A DNA stretch of 64,000 nucleotides from Microvirga rosea (GCF_020595095.1 NZ_JAJDOP010000001.1:62001-126000), one strand, 5' to 3'; positions 22,039-31,308 are shown, numbered from the stretch's first letter. The notes: a model not told the origin generated them from the letters alone. Numbers and translations: made by a program.

Positions 22039-22821
22039 TCACACCGCCCGGGCAATCATCATCTTCTTGACCTCGGCGATGGCCTTGGCGGGATTCAGAC
22101 CCTTGGGGCAGGTATTGGCGCAGTTCATGATCGTGTGGCAGCGATAGAGTCGGAACGGATCGTGGAGATTGTTGAGACGATCCCCCGTGTTCTCGTCCCG
22201 GCTGTCGATCAGCCAGCGATAGGCCTGCAGGAGAGCGGCAGGCCCCAGGAACCGGTCGCCGTTCCACCAATAGCTTGGGCAGGATGTGGTGCAGCAGGCG
22301 CACAGGATGCACTCATAGAGCCCGTCGAGCTTCGAGCGCTCCTCGGGGGTCTGTCGCCACTCGGTTTCCGGCTCGGGCGTCTCGGTCTGAAGCCACGGCT
22401 CGATGGAAGCATGCTGGGCGAAGAAGCTCGTCAGATCCGGGACCAGGTCCTTCAGCACCGGCATGTGAGGCAGCGGATAGATCTTGATGCTGTCGGACTT
22501 GCAATCCTCGATGCCGAGCGTGCAGGCGAGCGTATTCTGCCCCATGATGTTCATGGCGCAGGAACCGCAGATGCCTTCGCGGCAGGATCGACGGAAGGTC
22601 AGGGTCGGATCGACCTTGTTCTTGATCCACAGCAGCGCGTCGAGCACCATCGGGCCGCAATCGTCGCGATCGACGTAATAGGTGTCGATCCGCGGATTCG
22701 CACCGTCATCCGGATTCCAGCGATAGATACGGAACTCCTGGACCTGGTTCGAATTGGCCGGCTTCGGCCACTGCTTGCCTTCGGTATATTGGGAGTTCTT
22801 GGGGAGAGAGAACTGGGCCAT
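22039..22821 (-). CDS. sdhB: Succinate dehydrogenase iron-sulfur subunit
   Basis: SdhB carries the 2Fe-2S, 4Fe-4S and 3Fe-4S clusters between the flavin and the quinone site. From the ATG at 22821 it has 260 residues, beginning [20 protein letters not shown]; an upstream ATG adds five residues and lacks support. The 2Fe-2S ligands are in [20 protein letters not shown], and the other clusters in [18 protein letters not shown] and [20 protein letters not shown]. It is the last gene of the sdh operon, 31 bases after the ABM-like gene. Confidence 0.97.
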   Translation of the reverse strand: MAQFSLPKNSQYTEGKQWPKPANSNQVQEFRIYRWNPDDGANPRIDTYYVDRDDCGPMVLDALLWIKNKVDPTLTFRRSCREGICGSCAMNIMGQNTLACTLGIEDCKSDSIKIYPLPHMPVLKDLVPDLTSFFAQHASIEPWLQTETPEPETEWRQTPEERSKLDGLYECILCACCTTSCPSYWWNGDRFLGPAALLQAYRWLIDSRDENTGDRLNNLHDPFRLYRCHTIMNCANTCPKGLNPAKAIAEVKKMMIARAV

Positions 22822-22852
22822 GGGCGACTTTCTCACTGATCCTTTCGATCAC

Positions 22853-23164
22853 TCACAGGCGGATCGCATCAACGTCCGACAGGTGCGTGTCATAAACTTC
22901 GACCGATTGCGCGCCGGTCAGAAAACCCGTGGCGACAATCTTTGAAACCGTGTTCCGATAGCTGGGCGACGAATCGAGGGCGGCGATCGCCTCATCGCTG
23001 TCCCAAAACGTGATGACGAGGCGTTCCGGTCCGTCGCCCGCCATGATCACGCCGCGATACCCGGTTTGGGACTGGAACATGGGCAGGGACGTTTCCCGGG
23101 CGAACCGTTCATAGTCCTCGAACCGTCCGGGGATGACCTGAGTACGCCAGATTCGACACTTCAT
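22853..23164 (-). CDS. ABM-like (dimeric alpha-beta barrel) protein within the sdh operon
   Basis: A 103-residue protein starting MKCRIWRTQVIPGRFEDYER, with SLPMFQSQTGYRGVIMAGDG and RLVITFWDSDEAIAALDSSP, the strand-helix pattern of antibiotic-biosynthesis-monooxygenase-like ferredoxin-fold proteins. Members range from quinone or heme monooxygenases to proteins of unknown role, and no cofactor site can be read. It lies between sdhA (19 bases upstream) and sdhB (31 bases downstream) on the same strand, an unusual position, so it is cotranscribed with the succinate dehydrogenase subunits. The function is unknown. Confidence 0.78.
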   Translation of the reverse strand: MKCRIWRTQVIPGRFEDYERFARETSLPMFQSQTGYRGVIMAGDGPERLVITFWDSDEAIAALDSSPSYRNTVSKIVATGFLTGAQSVEVYDTHLSDVDAIRL

Positions 23165-23183
23165 CCGACTTCTTCCGTGCGGG

Positions 23184-24998
23184 TCAGTACACCCGAGCCT
23201 TCGGCTCGATGTACTGGATCTCGTTTGACATGGTGTAGGTGTGGACCGGCCGGTAATCGATCGTCACCTTGTGCGAGGTGTCGTCAAGCCAGCTTAAGGT
23301 GTGCTTCATCCAGTCCTTGTCATTCCGATCCGGGAAATCCTCGCGAGCGTGCGCGCCACGGGATTCCGGCCGGTTGGCGGCGCTTTCCATCGTCACCACG
23401 GCCTGGCCGATCAGGTTGTCGAACTCGAGGGTCTCGATCAGGTCCGTATTCCAGATCAGCGACCGGTCGGTGACCTTGATGTCGGATGCGCCGTTCCAGA
23501 CCTTGTGAATAAGCTGCTTGCCTTCTTCCAGCACCTCGCCGGTGCGGAACACCGCACAGTTGTTCTGCATGGTCTTCTGCATCTCGAGGCGCAGTTCGGC
23601 GGTGGGTGTCGAGCCGTTGGCGTAACGGAAACGGTCGAGGCGCGAAAGCGCCAGAGCGTCCGCATCCTTCGGCAGATCCGAGTGTTTCTCGTTGGGGGTG
23701 AGGATCTCGGCGCAACGCAAGCCCGCCGCGCGACCGAAGACCACGAGATCGATGAGGGAGTTGGAGCCGAGCCGGTTCGCCCCATGGACGGACACGCAGG
23801 CGGCTTCGCCCAGCGCCATGAGGCCCGGCACCACCGTGTCCGGGTTGCCGTTCTTCAGGGTGAGCACTTCCCCATGGTAGTTCGTCGGGATGCCGCCCAT
23901 GTTGTAGTGGACGGTCGGGAGCACCGGGATCGGCTCCTTGGTCACATCGACGCCCGCGAAGATCTTGGCGCTTTCCGAGATGCCCGGCAGGCGCTCGTGC
24001 AGGATCTTCGGATCGAGATGATCGAGATGAAGATAGATGTGATCCTTGTTCTTGCCGACACCACGACCGGCGCGGATCTCCATGGTCATCGCACGGGAGA
24101 CCACGTCGCGGGACGCGAGATCCTTCGCGGACGGGGCATAGCGCTCCATGAAGCGCTCGCCTTCGGAGTTGGTCAGGTACCCGCCCTCGCCGCGCGCACC
24201 CTCGGTAATGAGGCAGCCCGCGCCATAGATCCCGGTCGGATGGAACTGAACGAATTCCATGTCCTGTAGCGGAAGGCCCGCCCGGAGGACCATGGCGTTG
24301 CCGTCACCCGTGCAGGTATGGGCCGAGGTTGCGGAGAAATAGGCGCGTCCATAGCCGCCCGTGGCCAGGATCGTCATGTGCGCCCGGAACCGGTGGATCT
24401 CGCCGGTCGACTGATTCAGAGCCACGACGCCGATGCAGCGCCCCTCATCGTTCATCATCAGATCGAGAGCGAAATACTCGATGAAGAAGTTCGTCTGGTT
24501 CCTCACCGCCTGCCCGTAGAGAGTATGGAGGATGGCGTGCCCGGTGCGGTCCGCGGCCGCGCAGGTGCGCTGGGCGGTGCCTTTGCCGTAATTCGTCGTC
24601 ATGCCGCCGAAGGGGCGCTGGTAGATCTTGCCTTCGTCGGTGCGGGAAAACGGCACGCCCCAGTGCTCGAGCTCGTAAACGGCGGCAGGCGCGTTCCGGC
24701 AAAGGTACTCGATGGCGTCCTGGTCGCCGAGCCAGTCCGATCCTTTGACGGTATCGTACATATGCCAGCGCCAGTCGTCCGGCCCCATATTGCCGAGCGA
24801 GGCGGAAATACCGCCCTGAGCCGCAACCGTATGGGAACGCGTCGGAAACACCTTGGTGATGCAGGCGGTCCGCAGGCCCGCCTGGGAACAGCCGACGGTC
24901 GCGCGAAGACCGGCACCGCCGGCGCCGACGATCACCACGTCGAAGGTATGGTCGACGATCGTGTAGGCGTTGCCGTTGATATTGGCTGCTTGGGCCAT
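23184..24998 (-). CDS. sdhA: Succinate dehydrogenase flavoprotein subunit
   Basis: SdhA oxidises succinate to fumarate at a covalently bound FAD. I choose the ATG at 24998 (604 residues, [20 protein letters not shown]), which has an ideal ribosome site TAAGGAGATCATCC; the frame is open to 25058 but without a comparable site. Motifs are [16 protein letters not shown] for FAD, the covalent His in [32 protein letters not shown], the catalytic Arg/His region [15 protein letters not shown] and the C-terminal [20 protein letters not shown]. Normal length. Confidence 0.97.
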   Translation of the reverse strand: MAQAANINGNAYTIVDHTFDVVIVGAGGAGLRATVGCSQAGLRTACITKVFPTRSHTVAAQGGISASLGNMGPDDWRWHMYDTVKGSDWLGDQDAIEYLCRNAPAAVYELEHWGVPFSRTDEGKIYQRPFGGMTTNYGKGTAQRTCAAADRTGHAILHTLYGQAVRNQTNFFIEYFALDLMMNDEGRCIGVVALNQSTGEIHRFRAHMTILATGGYGRAYFSATSAHTCTGDGNAMVLRAGLPLQDMEFVQFHPTGIYGAGCLITEGARGEGGYLTNSEGERFMERYAPSAKDLASRDVVSRAMTMEIRAGRGVGKNKDHIYLHLDHLDPKILHERLPGISESAKIFAGVDVTKEPIPVLPTVHYNMGGIPTNYHGEVLTLKNGNPDTVVPGLMALGEAACVSVHGANRLGSNSLIDLVVFGRAAGLRCAEILTPNEKHSDLPKDADALALSRLDRFRYANGSTPTAELRLEMQKTMQNNCAVFRTGEVLEEGKQLIHKVWNGASDIKVTDRSLIWNTDLIETLEFDNLIGQAVVTMESAANRPESRGAHAREDFPDRNDKDWMKHTLSWLDDTSHKVTIDYRPVHTYTMSNEIQYIEPKARVY

Positions 24999-25009
24999 GG
25001 ATGATCTCC

Positions 25010-25426
25010 TTAAATCAGGATCCGGCCGAGGCTGACCTTCAGGATCGCGTAAAGACATGCGACCGCGATGATCACGGCGTAGAAATTGTTCGCAATCACG
25101 GCGATGATCTTCAGACCTTTGTCGTGGACATAGTCTTCGATGACGATCTGCATCCCCAGCCGCATGTGGTTCGTCACCGAGATGACGGCGAGGATCAGGA
25201 TGATCGCGATCAGCGGATGCGAGATGATGGCGATGGCCTCGTCATAGGTGCTGCCCGCCAGGGCCGCCACGATGATGACGAAGGAAATGATGAGCGGAAT
25301 GTTCGACACCGCCGTCACGCGATGGATCCACCAATGCTCGACCCCATGCCCGGAGGCGCCGAGGCCCTTCACGCGGGCGAGAGGGGTCCGCATGGAAACG
25401 CGGGTGTCAGCCCTGTTATCGGCCAT
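25010..25426 (-). CDS. sdhD: Succinate dehydrogenase membrane anchor subunit
   Basis: SdhD is one of two membrane anchors that bind heme b and quinone. From the ATG at 25426 it has 138 residues, starting [20 protein letters not shown]. Hallmarks are [20 protein letters not shown] and three predicted membrane helices (about 45-65, 72-92, 112-132), with the heme-ligand region [20 protein letters not shown]. The frame is open further upstream to 25654, but that part overlaps sdhC in another frame and is not protein-like. It lies 17 bases after sdhC and 11 before sdhA. Confidence 0.93.
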   Translation of the reverse strand: MADNRADTRVSMRTPLARVKGLGASGHGVEHWWIHRVTAVSNIPLIISFVIIVAALAGSTYDEAIAIISHPLIAIILILAVISVTNHMRLGMQIVIEDYVHDKGLKIIAVIANNFYAVIIAVACLYAILKVSLGRILI

Positions 25427-25443
25427 TGGTCCGGTCTCCTCGA

Positions 25444-25839
25444 TTAGAATGCCAGAAAAGCGACGGCCCAGATCAGGACCGTCAGAACGATGGAGCCGAT
25501 AAGGGTGAAGCGCGCCATGTTGATGCGCACGCCGGGCTCCATGCCATGACCAAAGTCCCACACCAGATGGCGGACGCCGCCGAGCATGTGGTGCATCAGC
25601 ACCCAGGTATAGCCGAAAAGAACGAGAAGCCCGATGGGGGAGCCGAAGAACCATTGCACGGCATCGAAAGCGCGGGGTCCGGATGCCAAGGCAACGAGCC
25701 AGACCGCGAACAGCGCGATGCCGCCATAAAGGGCGACACCGGTAATGCGATGGAAGACGGACATGGCCATGGTCCAGGTCCAGCGATAGATCTGCAGATG
25801 CGGGGACAAGGGCCGCGGGGCCACCTTCACCTCAGCCAT
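25444..25839 (-). CDS. sdhC: Succinate dehydrogenase cytochrome b556 subunit
   Basis: SdhC is the other membrane anchor of complex II. The 131-residue protein has RPLSPHLQIYRWTWTMAMSV with the family motif SVFHRITGVALYGG, three membrane helices and the heme-ligand histidine in HHMLGGVRHLVWDFGHGM. AGGAG eight bases before the ATG gives a good ribosome site. It is the first gene of the operon and is divergent from a LysR regulator, with inverted repeats in the shared 195-base promoter region. Confidence 0.96.
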   Translation of the reverse strand: MAEVKVAPRPLSPHLQIYRWTWTMAMSVFHRITGVALYGGIALFAVWLVALASGPRAFDAVQWFFGSPIGLLVLFGYTWVLMHHMLGGVRHLVWDFGHGMEPGVRINMARFTLIGSIVLTVLIWAVAFLAF

Positions 25840-25945
25840 GCTTTCGCTCCTGATCGACGAAATGTCGGATTAGTTTGGAATGGTTCGTATCTGAAGCGCA
25901 GAACCATCGCAATGCATCTTCCCTACGATGGATAACTATTTACAC

Positions 25946-25964
25946 ACTTCGTCAGTCGCGAAGT
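25946..25964. promoter_or_regulatory. LysR-type (T-N11-A) box 1 in the sdhC/lysR intergenic region
   Basis: ACTTCG, 7-base spacer, CGAAGT: perfect 6-bp arms. The inner TCG-N7-CGA gives the T-N11-A spacing of LysR-family sites. It is the sdhC-proximal member of a pair whose centres are 65 bases apart. Confidence 0.6.
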
Positions 25965-26010
25965 TTGCTTTAAGCTCGCTCTTTGCACAATTTGTCATTA
26001 TTCTAATCTA

Positions 26011-26029
26011 CCTTCGCGAAACACGAAGG
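26011..26029. promoter_or_regulatory. LysR-type (T-N11-A) box 2 overlapping the lysR ribosome site
   Basis: CCTTCG, 7-base spacer, CGAAGG: perfect 6-bp arms with the same core and spacing as the box at 25946-25964. Its right arm overlaps the AAGGA ribosome site of the LysR gene that starts at 26035, so binding here should repress the regulator. Confidence 0.6.
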
Positions 26030-26034
26030 ATCCC

Positions 26035-26922
26035 ATGCAATTCGATCTGATCGATCTGAGTCTTTTCCGGCATGTCGTGGAAGCCGGGAGCATCACTCAC
26101 GGAGCCGAGCGGGCCCATTTGGCCCTGGCGGCGGCAAGCACCCGTATCCGCAACATGGAAAAGTCCCTTGGTGCTCCCTTGCTGCTGCGCAACCGCCAAG
26201 GCGTGGTGCCGACGCCCGCCGGCCGGACACTGCTTCAGCATGCCCGTACCCTCCTGGCTCAGGCGGAGCGCCTCCGCGAGGACCTGGGCGTCTACATGGG
26301 CGGACTGACCGGGCAGATCCGGATCCTTTCCAACACCAATGCCCTGACGGAGTTCCTGCCGGAGGCGCTGAGCGCCTTTCTGGCCGAGCACCCGCAGGTC
26401 TCCATCGACCTGCAAGAGCGCCTCTCGGACGAGATCGTCGGGATGATCGCGGAGGGAGTGGGCGATATCGGAATCGTGGCCGGAACGGTCGACACGGGAA
26501 GGCTTGAGACCTTTCCGTTTCGAAGCGACCGCTTTGTGCTGGTCGTGGCCAATGGTCATGTGCTGGCCGGCAGCCGAAATCTCGCATTCGCCGAGGTCCT
26601 GGGTTTCGATTTCGTCGGCCTCGATCGCGCCAGCGCCCTTCAACGGTTCCTGGCCGACAAGGCCAGCCGGATCGGGCGGCCCCTGCGTCTGCGGGTTCAG
26701 CTGCGCAGCTTCGATGCCGTATGCCGCATGGTCGAGGCCGGTGTCGGCCTCGGCATCGTCCCGGAGACGACAGCCCAACGGGCTGCCCGCACCATGGGAA
26801 TTGCGATCGTGGCTCTTGACGACCTCTGGGCAGCGCGTGACCTGACCTTGTGCATCCGCGCGATGGACGACCTCGCACCTTCGGCCCGGCAGCTGGCCGA
26901 GCATCTCAGAAAGAAGGCGTAG
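26035..26922 (+). CDS. LysR family transcriptional regulator
   Basis: The 295-residue protein has the N-terminal LysR winged helix-turn-helix (about 5-64: LSLFRHVVEAGSITHGAERA, ALAAASTRIRNMEKSLGAPL, FRNRQ-like LLLRNRQGVVPTPAGRTLLQ) and a periplasmic-binding-like effector domain from about residue 90 (GQIRILSNTNALTEFLPEAL). The effector is unknown. It is divergent from sdhCDAB, with paired T-N11-A boxes between them, which suggests autoregulation and perhaps control of succinate dehydrogenase. The ribosome site AAGGA is four bases before the ATG. Confidence 0.92.
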   Translation: MQFDLIDLSLFRHVVEAGSITHGAERAHLALAAASTRIRNMEKSLGAPLLLRNRQGVVPTPAGRTLLQHARTLLAQAERLREDLGVYMGGLTGQIRILSNTNALTEFLPEALSAFLAEHPQVSIDLQERLSDEIVGMIAEGVGDIGIVAGTVDTGRLETFPFRSDRFVLVVANGHVLAGSRNLAFAEVLGFDFVGLDRASALQRFLADKASRIGRPLRLRVQLRSFDAVCRMVEAGVGLGIVPETTAQRAARTMGIAIVALDDLWAARDLTLCIRAMDDLAPSARQLAEHLRKKA

Positions 26923-27057
26923 AAAAGGGCGCGGCTGCTCGAAGCCGGTCTTCACGGAGTTTTCAATCTGCCCGCCACAAGGTTCCGTGATAACATTTGG
27001 ACGATCGTTCGCTTGCGGTGGCGAAGCGGGATCAATGAGAGGAAGAAGGAGGAAATG

Positions 27058-27738
27058 ATGCGTGAAATTGGCGGCATTGGACTTGTGGTCTGCCTTGGCC
27101 TGATGATTCCGGCTCCCTTGAGTTCCGCCCAGGCACAAAGTCCGGGCAGTCCGGCGAACATGACATTCTTCGTCACCAGCATCGGATCGGGAAAGGGGGC
27201 CGATCTCGGCGGTCTCGAGGGCGCCGACCGCCATTGCCAGACCCTCGCTCAAGCTGCCGGAGCGGGCGGCAAGACGTGGCATGCCTATCTGTCGACCCAG
27301 GCCGCCGGGAGCGCTCCGGCCGTCAACGCGCGGGACCGGATCGGTCGCGGTCCATGGCAGAATGCCAAGGGCGTCGTCATCGCCAAGGATGTGGCAGAAC
27401 TGCACGCCACCAACAACCTGACGAAGGAAACGGCGCTGACCGAGAAGGGCGAAGTCGTCAAAGGCCGGGGCGACACACCCAATACGCACGATATGCTGAC
27501 CGGATCGCAGCCCGACGGCACGGCCTTCCCGGCAGGGGAAGACCGGACCTGCGGCAACTGGACGAAGAACGGCACGGAAGGAGCCGCGATGCTGGGCCAT
27601 CACGACCGCATGGGCCTCGATGAACAGCCCCCCGCGAAATCCTGGAACTCGTCCCATTCTTCCCGTGGCGGCTGCAGCCAGGACGCCCTGAAGAGCACAG
27701 GGGGCGGCGGCCTCTTCTATTGCTTCGCGACGAACTGA
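27058..27738 (+). CDS. Secreted lectin-like (C-type-lectin/endostatin fold) protein
   Basis: The 226-residue protein has a signal peptide (REIGGIGLVVCLGLMIPAPL, cut after AQAQ around residue 27). The mature part starts NMTFFVTSIGSGKGADLGGL and contains GADRHCQTLAQAAGAGGKTW, HAYLSTQ, ARDRIGRGPWQNAKGV, CGNWTKNG and the C-terminal GGGGLFYCFATN. Four mature cysteines could make two disulfides. This pattern matches bacterial proteins labelled lectin, with a C-type-lectin or collagen-NC10-like fold; the ligand is unknown. AAGGAGG lies 5 bases before the second of two tandem ATGs, so I start there. It is a single gene, convergent with folD. Confidence 0.8.
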   Translation: MREIGGIGLVVCLGLMIPAPLSSAQAQSPGSPANMTFFVTSIGSGKGADLGGLEGADRHCQTLAQAAGAGGKTWHAYLSTQAAGSAPAVNARDRIGRGPWQNAKGVVIAKDVAELHATNNLTKETALTEKGEVVKGRGDTPNTHDMLTGSQPDGTAFPAGEDRTCGNWTKNGTEGAAMLGHHDRMGLDEQPPAKSWNSSHSSRGGCSQDALKSTGGGGLFYCFATN

Positions 27739-27774
27739 TCATCCCCGCACCAGCTGGCGACGCCCCTCCTCCGG

Positions 27775-28668
27775 TCAGTGAAGAGCCGGCATCGCCAGCC
27801 CGCGCCTCAGGCAGGCAGCCTCCAGGGTGTTGCGCAGGAGGCAGGCGATCGTCATGGGCCCGACCCCACCGGGCACCGGCGTGATGGCGGAGGCTACCTT
27901 GAAGGCCTCATCATAGGCGACATCGCCGACGACCTTGGTCTTGCCTTCACCCGCGGCCGGATTCGGCACTCTGTTGATGCCGACATCGATGACGATGGCT
28001 CCGGGCTTGATCCAGTCGCCTCGGACCATTTCCGGCCGACCGACCGCCGCCACCAGAATATCCGCCCGACGGCAAACTTCCCGAAGATCCCGGGTTTTGG
28101 AGTGCGCTGTCGTCACCGTGCAGCTCTGGGACAGCAGGAGCTGCGCCATCGGCTTCCCGACGATGTTCGAGCGCCCGACCACGACCGCGTCGAGACCGGC
28201 GAGGTCCCGGCGCACGGAACGGACCAGGAGCAGGCACCCAAGGGGTGTACAGGAGACGAAGCCCGGCACCCCTGTCATCAGGCGGCCGGCATTGATGGGA
28301 TGGAAGCCATCGACATCCTTGGCGGGATCGATCGCCTCGATCACCTTTTGAGCATCGATCTGCCGCGGCAGGGGCAGCTGCACCAATATGCCGTCGACGG
28401 TCGGATCGCCGTTGAGCTTTGCGACCAACGCCAGGAGCTCGGCCTCGGTGGTGGAGGCAGGCAGCACGTGCTCGAAGGACGCCATGCCGACCTCGACTGT
28501 GAGCTTGGCCTTGTTGCGCACATAGATCTGGCTTGCCGGATCTTCACCGACGAGGATGACGGCGAGGCCCGGACGCACCCCGCGCTGTCCAAGATCTCTC
28601 ACGGCATCGGTGATGCGGGACCGCAGGCCGGCCGCGTAGGCTTTTCCGTCGATGATCGTCGCACTCAT
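27775..28668 (-). CDS. folD: Bifunctional methylenetetrahydrofolate dehydrogenase/cyclohydrolase
   Basis: FolD interconverts 5,10-methylene- and 10-formyl-tetrahydrofolate. The 297-residue protein has [20 protein letters not shown] with the catalytic Lys/Tyr neighbourhood, [20 protein letters not shown], the [13 protein letters not shown] motif, [18 protein letters not shown] for NADP binding and the C-terminal [19 protein letters not shown]. The ATG overlaps the DUF167 gene stop by four bases. Confidence 0.97.
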   Translation of the reverse strand: MSATIIDGKAYAAGLRSRITDAVRDLGQRGVRPGLAVILVGEDPASQIYVRNKAKLTVEVGMASFEHVLPASTTEAELLALVAKLNGDPTVDGILVQLPLPRQIDAQKVIEAIDPAKDVDGFHPINAGRLMTGVPGFVSCTPLGCLLLVRSVRRDLAGLDAVVVGRSNIVGKPMAQLLLSQSCTVTTAHSKTRDLREVCRRADILVAAVGRPEMVRGDWIKPGAIVIDVGINRVPNPAAGEGKTKVVGDVAYDEAFKVASAITPVPGGVGPMTIACLLRNTLEAACLRRGLAMPALH

Positions 28669-28979
28669 CTCTTCTGTCCTGTCAAAGCAAAGAGGCGGGC
28701 AGCCAAAAGTTGGGCCTCGCCTTCTATGAAAAATGTCTTCAGCCGCGCCGTCGCGCCGGCCAGGATGCTGACGGATGACCCCGAAGCACCGAGGGCCTTG
28801 GCGAGGAGCTTTCGGACGGCTTCGTTCGCCGCCCCGCCCTCCGGAACCGCCCGGACGCGGACCTTCAGGACCTCGGTCCCGTCGGAAAGGGATTCGATTC
28901 CCTCGATGGCGTCCCTCCCACCGCGCGGCGTGACCCGGACCCGAACCTCGATTCCATCCTGACGGATCCGGCAGGGCAT
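28665..28979 (-). CDS. DUF167 (YggU) family protein
   Basis: A 104-residue protein with the conserved DUF167 pattern: [47 protein letters not shown] and [20 protein letters not shown]. The family has a known fold but no settled function. It lies 10 bases after a YggT gene and overlaps folD by four bases. The yggT-yggU pairing is common in proteobacteria. Confidence 0.9.
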   Translation of the reverse strand: MPCRIRQDGIEVRVRVTPRGGRDAIEGIESLSDGTEVLKVRVRAVPEGGAANEAVRKLLAKALGASGSSVSILAGATARLKTFFIEGEAQLLAARLFALTGQKR

Positions 28980-28989
28980 CGGTGGCCGC

Positions 28990-29292
28990 CTAGAGGAAGG
29001 TCGGCGGGATATATTGCTGCATCACCCGGGCGATGAGGTTTTGGAGGAAGATGATGAGAAGAATGAGGATGATCGGAGAAATATCGATCCCGCCCAGATT
29101 GGGGAGGATGCGGCGGATGGGCCTCAGAGCAGGCTCCGTCACCGCATCCAGAAAGCTCCAGATCGATCGCACCACATTGTTGCGGGTATTGACGACGTTG
29201 AAGGCTACCAGCCAGCTCAGGATCGCCGAAGCGATAATGAGGTAGGTATACAGCTGGAGGGCCAGAAGAATGACTTCAAGCAGGGATCGCAT
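28990..29292 (-). CDS. YggT family integral membrane protein
   Basis: The 100-residue protein has two hydrophobic helices (about 3-25, 68-90) and the YggT repeat features [40 protein letters not shown] and [20 protein letters not shown]. YggT proteins are linked to osmotic stress and cell-shape functions in other bacteria. It is the first gene of the yggT-DUF167-folD unit. Confidence 0.92.
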   Translation of the reverse strand: MRSLLEVILLALQLYTYLIIASAILSWLVAFNVVNTRNNVVRSIWSFLDAVTEPALRPIRRILPNLGGIDISPIILILLIIFLQNLIARVMQQYIPPTFL

Positions 29293-29415
29293 GGAATACT
29301 CGTCAAGGTCGGGCGATCGTCATGTAGCGTTCCTGGCTACGCTGAACAACCCAGGCAGTCGTTCTTGTCCAGATTTCCGCTCTCAAAAAGGCCCCTGTGA
29401 GGCCGCCGACCCCGA

Positions 29416-29444
29416 TTGACAGAAGGAAGCCGTCGGGCCTAAAA
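29416..29444 (+). promoter_or_regulatory. Promoter of tRNA-Ala
   Basis: A consensus -35 TTGACA (29416-29421) is followed after 17 bases by the -10-like CTAAAA (29439-29444). It ends 28 bases before the mature tRNA-Ala sequence, which is the expected place for a tRNA promoter. Confidence 0.6.
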
Positions 29445-29472
29445 GTCCGCCGCTTGGTCTGCCGACCGGACC

Positions 29473-29549
<77 letters not shown>

Positions 29550-29586
29550 GCCCTCGATGGTCCTTGGATATCCGTAAAACGACATG

Positions 29587-29620
29587 ACGCCTTGAGGCGT
29601 ATCCGGGTCCCCGAAGGACC
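29587..29620 (+). terminator. Two tandem hairpins downstream of tRNA-Ala
   Basis: ACGCCT-TG-AGGCGT (29587-29600) and GGTCC-CCGAA-GGACC (29606-29620) follow the tRNA by 38 bases. They have no clear T-run. They may end or protect the tRNA precursor. The rest of 29549-29768 shows nothing I recognise. Confidence 0.4.
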
Positions 29621-29768
29621 GCCAGCGCAGCGTTGCCGTACGAGATCCGAATGACGGGCCAATGATCCGGCATCGGAAGGCGCCGTTCGTCGGTTCTTCA
29701 GCCCAATAGAAAGCGGTAGCCCGCGCCGATCGGTCAACGGACTACCGCTCATTACTTCGTGCACGAAA

Positions 29769-30053
29769 TTAGCCGCAGCGACGAATACGCCGGGTAACCG
29801 TGTCACCCGCGTCGTTTTCTTCGCGGATCACGACAGTCCGGCAGCCTCGAACGCTGCCTGTCGAGAGACGATCTTCATCATAAACACGGCGACGCTCGAT
29901 ATAGCGCCGTTCATGGCGGTGTTCATCGGGCCCTACGCGAATACTTGGGCCGTCCGGGCTGATTCCAAGTTGAACTTGAGCCGACGAAGGCGTCGCAACA
30001 GCACTTGCGCCAATCAACGCAACCGCAGCAATCCAAATCGCCTTTCTCATCAT
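29769..30053 (-). CDS. Small exported basic protein of unknown function
   Basis: From the ATG at 30053 the product has 94 residues with a signal peptide (MMRKAIWIAAVALIGASAVA, likely cut after SSAQA-like PSSAQ at about 25). The mature part is rich in Arg and Glu (HRHERRYIERRRVYDEDRL) and ends with two cysteines in GCRTVVIREENDAGDTVTRR and IRRCG, which could form a disulfide. AAGGAG four bases ahead supports this start over an upstream ATG. No family is recognised. It stands alone. Confidence 0.65.
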   Translation of the reverse strand: MMRKAIWIAAVALIGASAVATPSSAQVQLGISPDGPSIRVGPDEHRHERRYIERRRVYDEDRLSTGSVRGCRTVVIREENDAGDTVTRRIRRCG

Positions 30054-30297
30054 GATACTCCTTGGCAATGACGTGTGGAGGCAACGGTTTACTTGAGTAT
30101 AGGTTTCGCCAGTTATTGAAATTATCCTGCCGATTCAGGATGCGCAGGTCGAAGATTTGGACTGATCTGGGCAACTTGGTGAGTCGGAGGCCGGATTCCT
30201 TGGGATCGTGCGGACCGGGCCGCTCCACCTGAAACCGCAAAGGGTCGTGCCCGCGAGAATCTGTGATAAGCTCGAACGGAGCATGGAGGCTGTGCCT

Positions 30298-30573
30298 ATG
30301 GTCGACGTCATTACCCTCCTCTTGGCCCCCGTTGCAGGCTTCTTCACGGCGCTGTGGCTCCTCCTGCTCTGGGTCGGCGATGGAGGGTCTGTCTCCGCGG
30401 GAGAAGACGACCTTGCCATGTTCTTGAGACATCCTGATCGGCTCGGCGCGGATGAGCCCGCGAGCGGTTTCGTGACGATGCCGAATCATCTGAGCACTGC
30501 GGACGAAATGGTCGATTGGCTGACGAAGGACCTTCCCAAGCTGACGGCGGGGATGTCCGGCTCCCGGGCATAG
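30298..30573 (+). CDS. Small membrane-anchored hypothetical protein
   Basis: A 91-residue product from the ATG at 30298, preceded by GGAGG eight bases upstream. It has one hydrophobic helix near the N-terminus (VITLLLAPVAGFFTALWLLL) and then a short soluble tail ending ADEMVDWLTKDLPKLTAGMS. The frame extends upstream to 30208, but the strong ribosome site favours the inner start. No family is recognised. The helix and the ribosome site are the only support that this is a real gene. Confidence 0.45.
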   Translation: MVDVITLLLAPVAGFFTALWLLLLWVGDGGSVSAGEDDLAMFLRHPDRLGADEPASGFVTMPNHLSTADEMVDWLTKDLPKLTAGMSGSRA

Positions 30574-30586
30574 GCTTGCGGGAAAG

Positions 30587-30603
30587 GGCCTCGGATCGAG
30601 GCC
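30587..30603. terminator. Hairpin between convergent small gene and gph
   Basis: GGCCTCG-GAT-CGAGGCC gives perfect 7-bp arms around 3 bases in the 49-base gap between the small membrane protein gene and the gph stop. It has no T-run. Confidence 0.5.
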
Positions 30604-30622
30604 GCTCGTCGTTATGGAACGG

Positions 30623-31303
30623 TCACGCTCCGAGCATTCCATCAACGATCGGGAGAAGTTCCGGCATCGTGTCGATCAAAGCGTCGGCTCCCAGCTCGGA
30701 CGGGGGCTTGTGGCTATATCCGTAGGTCACGGCGACAACCGGAACGCCCGCAGCACGGGCCGCCTGCACGTCATGGTAATTATCCCCGACCATGAGCGCC
30801 TCCGATGGCTGGACCTGCAACTGCCGCAAAGCGAGCTGCAAGGGGGCCGGATGAGGCTTTCGCTGAGACAGGCTGTCGCCTCCGATGATGGACCGGAAAA
30901 GGTCAGCAAGCCCGAGGGCCTTGAGAATGTCGGTTGTTGCGACAAGCGGTTTGTTGGTCACGACACCAAGGCGCACGCCCTGCCGATGCAGGGTTCCGAG
31001 CACCTCCCCCACGTCGGAGTAAGCCTGGGTGTGACGGGTGGGATTAAGTTCGTAGATTTCCAGGAAACGGCCGACCAGGCTGTCCAGCCGTGAGACGTTT
31101 CCACCCGTCGCCAGCAAGGCGCGCTCCACCAGCTTGGCAACCCCGTCGCCGACCATGGCCTTGGTTTCGACGAGACTGACAGGCCTCAGTCCCTCCTCGC
31201 CGAGGAGAGCGTTGAGCGCATCCTGGAGGTCGCGGGCGCTGTCGACCAGCGTACCGTCGAGATCGAACAGAACGGCCTTCAGGGTCATTGGCAAAGCCAC
31301 CAT
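30623..31303 (-). CDS. gph: Phosphoglycolate phosphatase (HAD superfamily)
   Basis: Gph dephosphorylates 2-phosphoglycolate. The 226-residue HAD protein has motif I in AVLFDLDGTLVDS (Asp14, Asp16), a helical cap, motif II/III in GVVTNKP and KPHPAPLQLAL, and motif IV in EALMVGDNYHDVQAARAAGV. The second ATG at 31288 (MTLKAVLFDLDG) may be the true start, because the hairpin at 31309-31331 ends only five bases before the first ATG. Related HAD enzymes with other substrates cannot be excluded. Confidence 0.85.
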   Translation of the reverse strand: MVALPMTLKAVLFDLDGTLVDSARDLQDALNALLGEEGLRPVSLVETKAMVGDGVAKLVERALLATGGNVSRLDSLVGRFLEIYELNPTRHTQAYSDVGEVLGTLHRQGVRLGVVTNKPLVATTDILKALGLADLFRSIIGGDSLSQRKPHPAPLQLALRQLQVQPSEALMVGDNYHDVQAARAAGVPVVAVTYGYSHKPPSELGADALIDTMPELLPIVDGMLGA

Positions 31304-31308
31304 TGAAC

